From: Mariprofundaceae bacterium
GTDB taxonomy: Bacteria > Pseudomonadota > Zetaproteobacteria > Mariprofundales > Mariprofundaceae
Reading direction: 5' to 3'
Assembly (NCBI GenBank): GCA_030950965.1
Contig: JAUZQP010000140.1
Span: 1-7,091, forward strand
Length of the DNA: 7,091 nucleotides
Shown here: positions 5,456 to 7,091 of the stretch, one piece after another
How the letters are laid out: each line of letters starts with the position of its first letter
Position numbering within the stretch: the stretch's first letter is position 1
The notes under the pieces: model-generated
Databases searched by the model: none
What the model was told of the DNA's origin: nothing
The model's input: only the letters and a program-made list of their open reading frames with translations
Position numbers and translations under genes: made by a program

Positions 5456-6700
5456 GTGACTAGACGTGTTGTCATCACAGGCGTAGGCCTGATTACCCCA
5501 TTGGGGATTGGTACAGAAACGACATGGCAGCGATTGATTGCTGGTGAGTCAGGCATTCGACGCATCAGTAATTTTGATGCTGAAGCGGCTGGCATGGCGT
5601 GTACCATTGCAGGTGAAGTACCTGATTTTGATGTCAATACGTTTATCAACCGAAAAGATGCCCGTAAGATGGACACTTTTATTCAGTACGGTGTGGCAGC
5701 AGCGCAATTAGCACTGGAACACTCTGGACTGGTGATTGATGAACACAACGCGGAACGTGTCGGGGTTACGATTGGTTCAGGCATTGGTGGCTTGACCATG
5801 ATTGAACGCACGATGCGCGCTTATGAAAAGGGTGGAGCACGTAAAATATCCCCCTTCTTCATCCCCCAAACCATCATTAATATGATTTCTGGCTGGGTTT
5901 CGATGTATTCGGGAGCCAAAGGGCCTAATGGTGCAACGGTTACAGCCTGTGCGACAGGTACGCATGCTGTGGGTGATGCTTTTGAAATAATTGCACGCGG
6001 TGATGCCGATGCGATGATTGCTGGTGGTGCAGAAGCCTGTGTCTGTGAGCTTGGTATTGGTGGTTTTTGTGCCAGTAAAGCCTTGTCTCGCCGCAATGAT
6101 GACCCACAAGCAGCCTCACGACCGTGGGATGCGGATCGCGATGGCTTTGTCATGGGTGAAGGTGCTGGCGTGATGGTGTTGGAATCGTTGGATTCTGCCC
6201 GGAAACGTGGCGCAAACATTATTGCTGAAGTGATCGGTTACGGTATGTCGGGTGACGCTTACCACATGACATCCCCTGCCCCCGGTGGCGAAGGTGGTGC
6301 GCGTTGTATGCGTTCTGCGTTGCAACGTGCTGGTATTGCGCCCGAAGATGTCGATTATATTAACGCCCACGGCACGTCCACACCTGCGGGTGATTTGGCG
6401 GAAACCCAAGGTATTGAAGCCGTCTTTGGCGAGCATGCTAAAAAGCTGATGGTCTCTTCAACCAAGTCGATGACAGGGCACTTGCTCGGCGCGACTGGCG
6501 GTATTGAAGCTGGCTTTGTTGCCTTAGCATTGCAAAACGGTGTCGTGCCAGGAACCATGAACTTGGACAACCCAGACCCCCAATGCACCTTGGATTACGT
6601 GCCCAACGAAGCACGCCAAGAAGCCATCCAAGTGGCCATCTCCAACTCTTTCGGCTTTGGCGGAACCAACGCCTCAGTCATTCTCAAAGCCTTTTCGTAA
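5456..6700 (+). CDS. fabF: beta-ketoacyl-ACP synthase II
   Basis: FabF condenses acyl-ACP with malonyl-ACP in chain elongation. In E. coli it also extends palmitoleate to cis-vaccenate, part of temperature adaptation. The 414-residue product (E. coli 413) has the complete active site: Cys165 in TACATGTH, His305 in NAHGTSTPAGD and His342 in KSMTGHLLGA, each two residues beyond E. coli numbering, with Lys337 and the FGFGGTN gate loop (399-405). SRPWDADRDGFVMGEGAG (221-238) is another family signature. The start is GTG 5456, chosen because MTRRVVITGVG is the expected N-terminus and GGAG (5447-5450), inside the acpP 3' end, is 5 nt upstream. It is the last gene of the cluster. In many proteobacteria pabC, mltG (yceG) and tmk follow, but here only repeats do. 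FabB would be the alternative, but length, active-site context and position next to acpP favour FabF. Confidence 0.96.
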   Translation: MTRRVVITGVGLITPLGIGTETTWQRLIAGESGIRRISNFDAEAAGMACTIAGEVPDFDVNTFINRKDARKMDTFIQYGVAAAQLALEHSGLVIDEHNAERVGVTIGSGIGGLTMIERTMRAYEKGGARKISPFFIPQTIINMISGWVSMYSGAKGPNGATVTACATGTHAVGDAFEIIARGDADAMIAGGAEACVCELGIGGFCASKALSRRNDDPQAASRPWDADRDGFVMGEGAGVMVLESLDSARKRGANIIAEVIGYGMSGDAYHMTSPAPGGEGGARCMRSALQRAGIAPEDVDYINAHGTSTPAGDLAETQGIEAVFGEHAKKLMVSSTKSMTGHLLGATGGIEAGFVALALQNGVVPGTMNLDNPDPQCTLDYVPNEARQEAIQVAISNSFGFGGTNASVILKAFS

Positions 6701-6716
6701 ACCATAGTGGTGAAGG

Positions 6717-6741
6717 GTAGGGTGCGGCGTTTACGCACCCT
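6717..6741 (+). repeat. GTAG-headed REP-like hairpin after fabF
   Basis: A GTAG tetranucleotide (6717-6720) leads into AGGGTGCG (6719-6726), which pairs perfectly with CGCACCCT (6734-6741) around a 7-nt loop. GTAG at the stem foot is the signature of REP elements mobilised by REP-associated tyrosine transposases (known for the family). It lies 16 nt after the fabF stop codon. No T-run follows, so termination here would need Rho or would be incomplete. A second GTAG-headed hairpin begins at 7062. Confidence 0.6.
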
Positions 6742-6742
6742 G

Positions 6743-6871
6743 CTTGAAGGCTGCCCGACCATAGAAGAACCTACTGCGGAAACGTTGGATTTGGACAGGT
6801 TTCCCTATGATTTTCTTTAAATACAACCAGCATCCCCTCGCTATCATTCCTGTTTTCGAACAGCCTCCTAG
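6743..6871. mobile_element. MITE-like element, copy 2 (129 bp)
   Basis: The right end TCGAACAGCCTCCTAG (6856-6871) matches 15 of 16 bases of copy 1. The left end CTTGAAGGCTGCCCGA (6743-6758) matches 13 of 16, and 6761-6778 matches 1216-1233 at 16 of 18. The loop region TTAAATACAACCAGC aligns with copy 1 at 1271-1285. Copy 2 is about 39 nt shorter, mainly because it lacks the part of the right arm that pairs internally in copy 1, so it cannot form the same long hairpin. It has the same orientation as copy 1. The left CTTG does not match the right CTAG exactly, as expected for an old, decayed copy. It begins right after the REP-like hairpin. Confidence 0.75.
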
Positions 6872-7061
6872 GATTCAGAGATGAAGGGTGCTTGGTATCC
6901 GGCCTAAATCTTAGGGTAAGTTTATTTTAAAAAGATATAACCAACTGATAATTAAGGAAGTTATATTTTTACATGTCGTATTTATCCGGGAATTTAGGCA
7001 GGATACGGTTTGATATTGATCCTGAATCATTACATGAGCAATGCCATAAGAACAGTGAAGC
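6872..7061. other. A/T-rich non-coding stretch with a nested inverted repeat
   Basis: TATCCGGCCTAAAT (6896-6909) is repeated inverted as ATTTAGGCAGGATA (6992-7005), 13 of 14 positions. Between them AAAGATATAAC (6931-6941) pairs with GTTATATTTTT (6960-6970), including one G-T pair. The nested symmetry over 110 bp suggests a further small element or remnant. A 30-codon frame from ATG 6973 ends at a TAG within the next repeat; its AAGGAAG (6954-6960) is 12 nt upstream, which is far for a ribosome-binding site. I do not call it a gene. Confidence 0.4.
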
Positions 7062-7091
7062 GTAGGTTGGGTAGAGCGAAGCGAAACCCAA
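7062..7091 (+). repeat. second GTAG-headed REP-like hairpin, cut by window edge
   Basis: GTAG (7062-7065) is followed by TTGGGT (7067-7072), which pairs perfectly with ACCCAA (7086-7091) around a 13-nt loop containing GAGCGAAGCG. The stem probably continues beyond the window, because G7066 needs a C at 7092. Sequences of this form (GTAGGTTGGGT then GAAACCCAA) are, from memory, widespread dispersed repeats in bacterial genomes. I could not check this here. Confidence 0.6.

Noticed and set aside
142..6588. Long minus-strand and off-frame open frames opposite the fab genes
   Set aside because: They lie opposite or out of frame with well-supported genes, resemble no family, and are the usual coding shadows.

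Overview
The window carries the conserved bacterial fatty-acid and phospholipid initiation cluster, all on the plus strand, in the order yceD (DUF177) - rpmF - plsX - fabH - fabD - fabG - acpP - fabF. All eight genes are intact. Every catalytic residue I looked for in the five enzymes FabH, FabD, FabG, AcpP (its carrier serine) and FabF is present. The gene order is the classical proteobacterial one. Two features do not fit E. coli-like gamma- or beta-proteobacteria: L32 is the zinc-ribbon (four-cysteine) type, and YceD has an extra C-terminal cysteine cluster. I would guess a less-sampled proteobacterial lineage, for example a Zetaproteobacteria- or Magnetococcia-like one. This is inference from a few motifs, not a placement.

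Layout: 1-127 is a leader with a good sigma-70-like promoter (TTGACC, 16 nt, GATAAT) and a small hairpin at the window edge. 128-960 holds yceD and rpmF. 961-1375 is a 415-nt gap without a convincing gene; its last 168 nt are an almost fully palindromic MITE-like element (1198-1365) that ends 10 nt before the plsX start codon. 1376-5107 is the tightly packed plsX-fabH-fabD-fabG block (4-nt overlap, 21-nt gap, 8-nt overlap). 5108-5213 is a 106-nt spacer with two strong hairpins before acpP. 5214-6700 holds acpP and fabF, 2 nt apart. 6701-7091 has no convincing gene and is crowded with repeats: a GTAG-headed REP-like hairpin, a second shorter copy of the MITE-like element in the same orientation, a nested inverted repeat, and the start of a second GTAG-headed REP-like hairpin at the right edge.

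How the genes work together: PlsX supplies acyl-phosphate for phospholipid synthesis. FabD loads malonate onto AcpP, FabH starts the chain, FabF elongates it and FabG performs the first reduction. YceD and L32 link the cluster to ribosome assembly. The enzymes themselves are ordinary. The interest lies between them: a short non-autonomous element family with one copy abutting the plsX ribosome-binding site and another just after fabF, so the two copies bracket the plsX-fabF block, plus the REP-like elements downstream. I see no new multi-gene system here.
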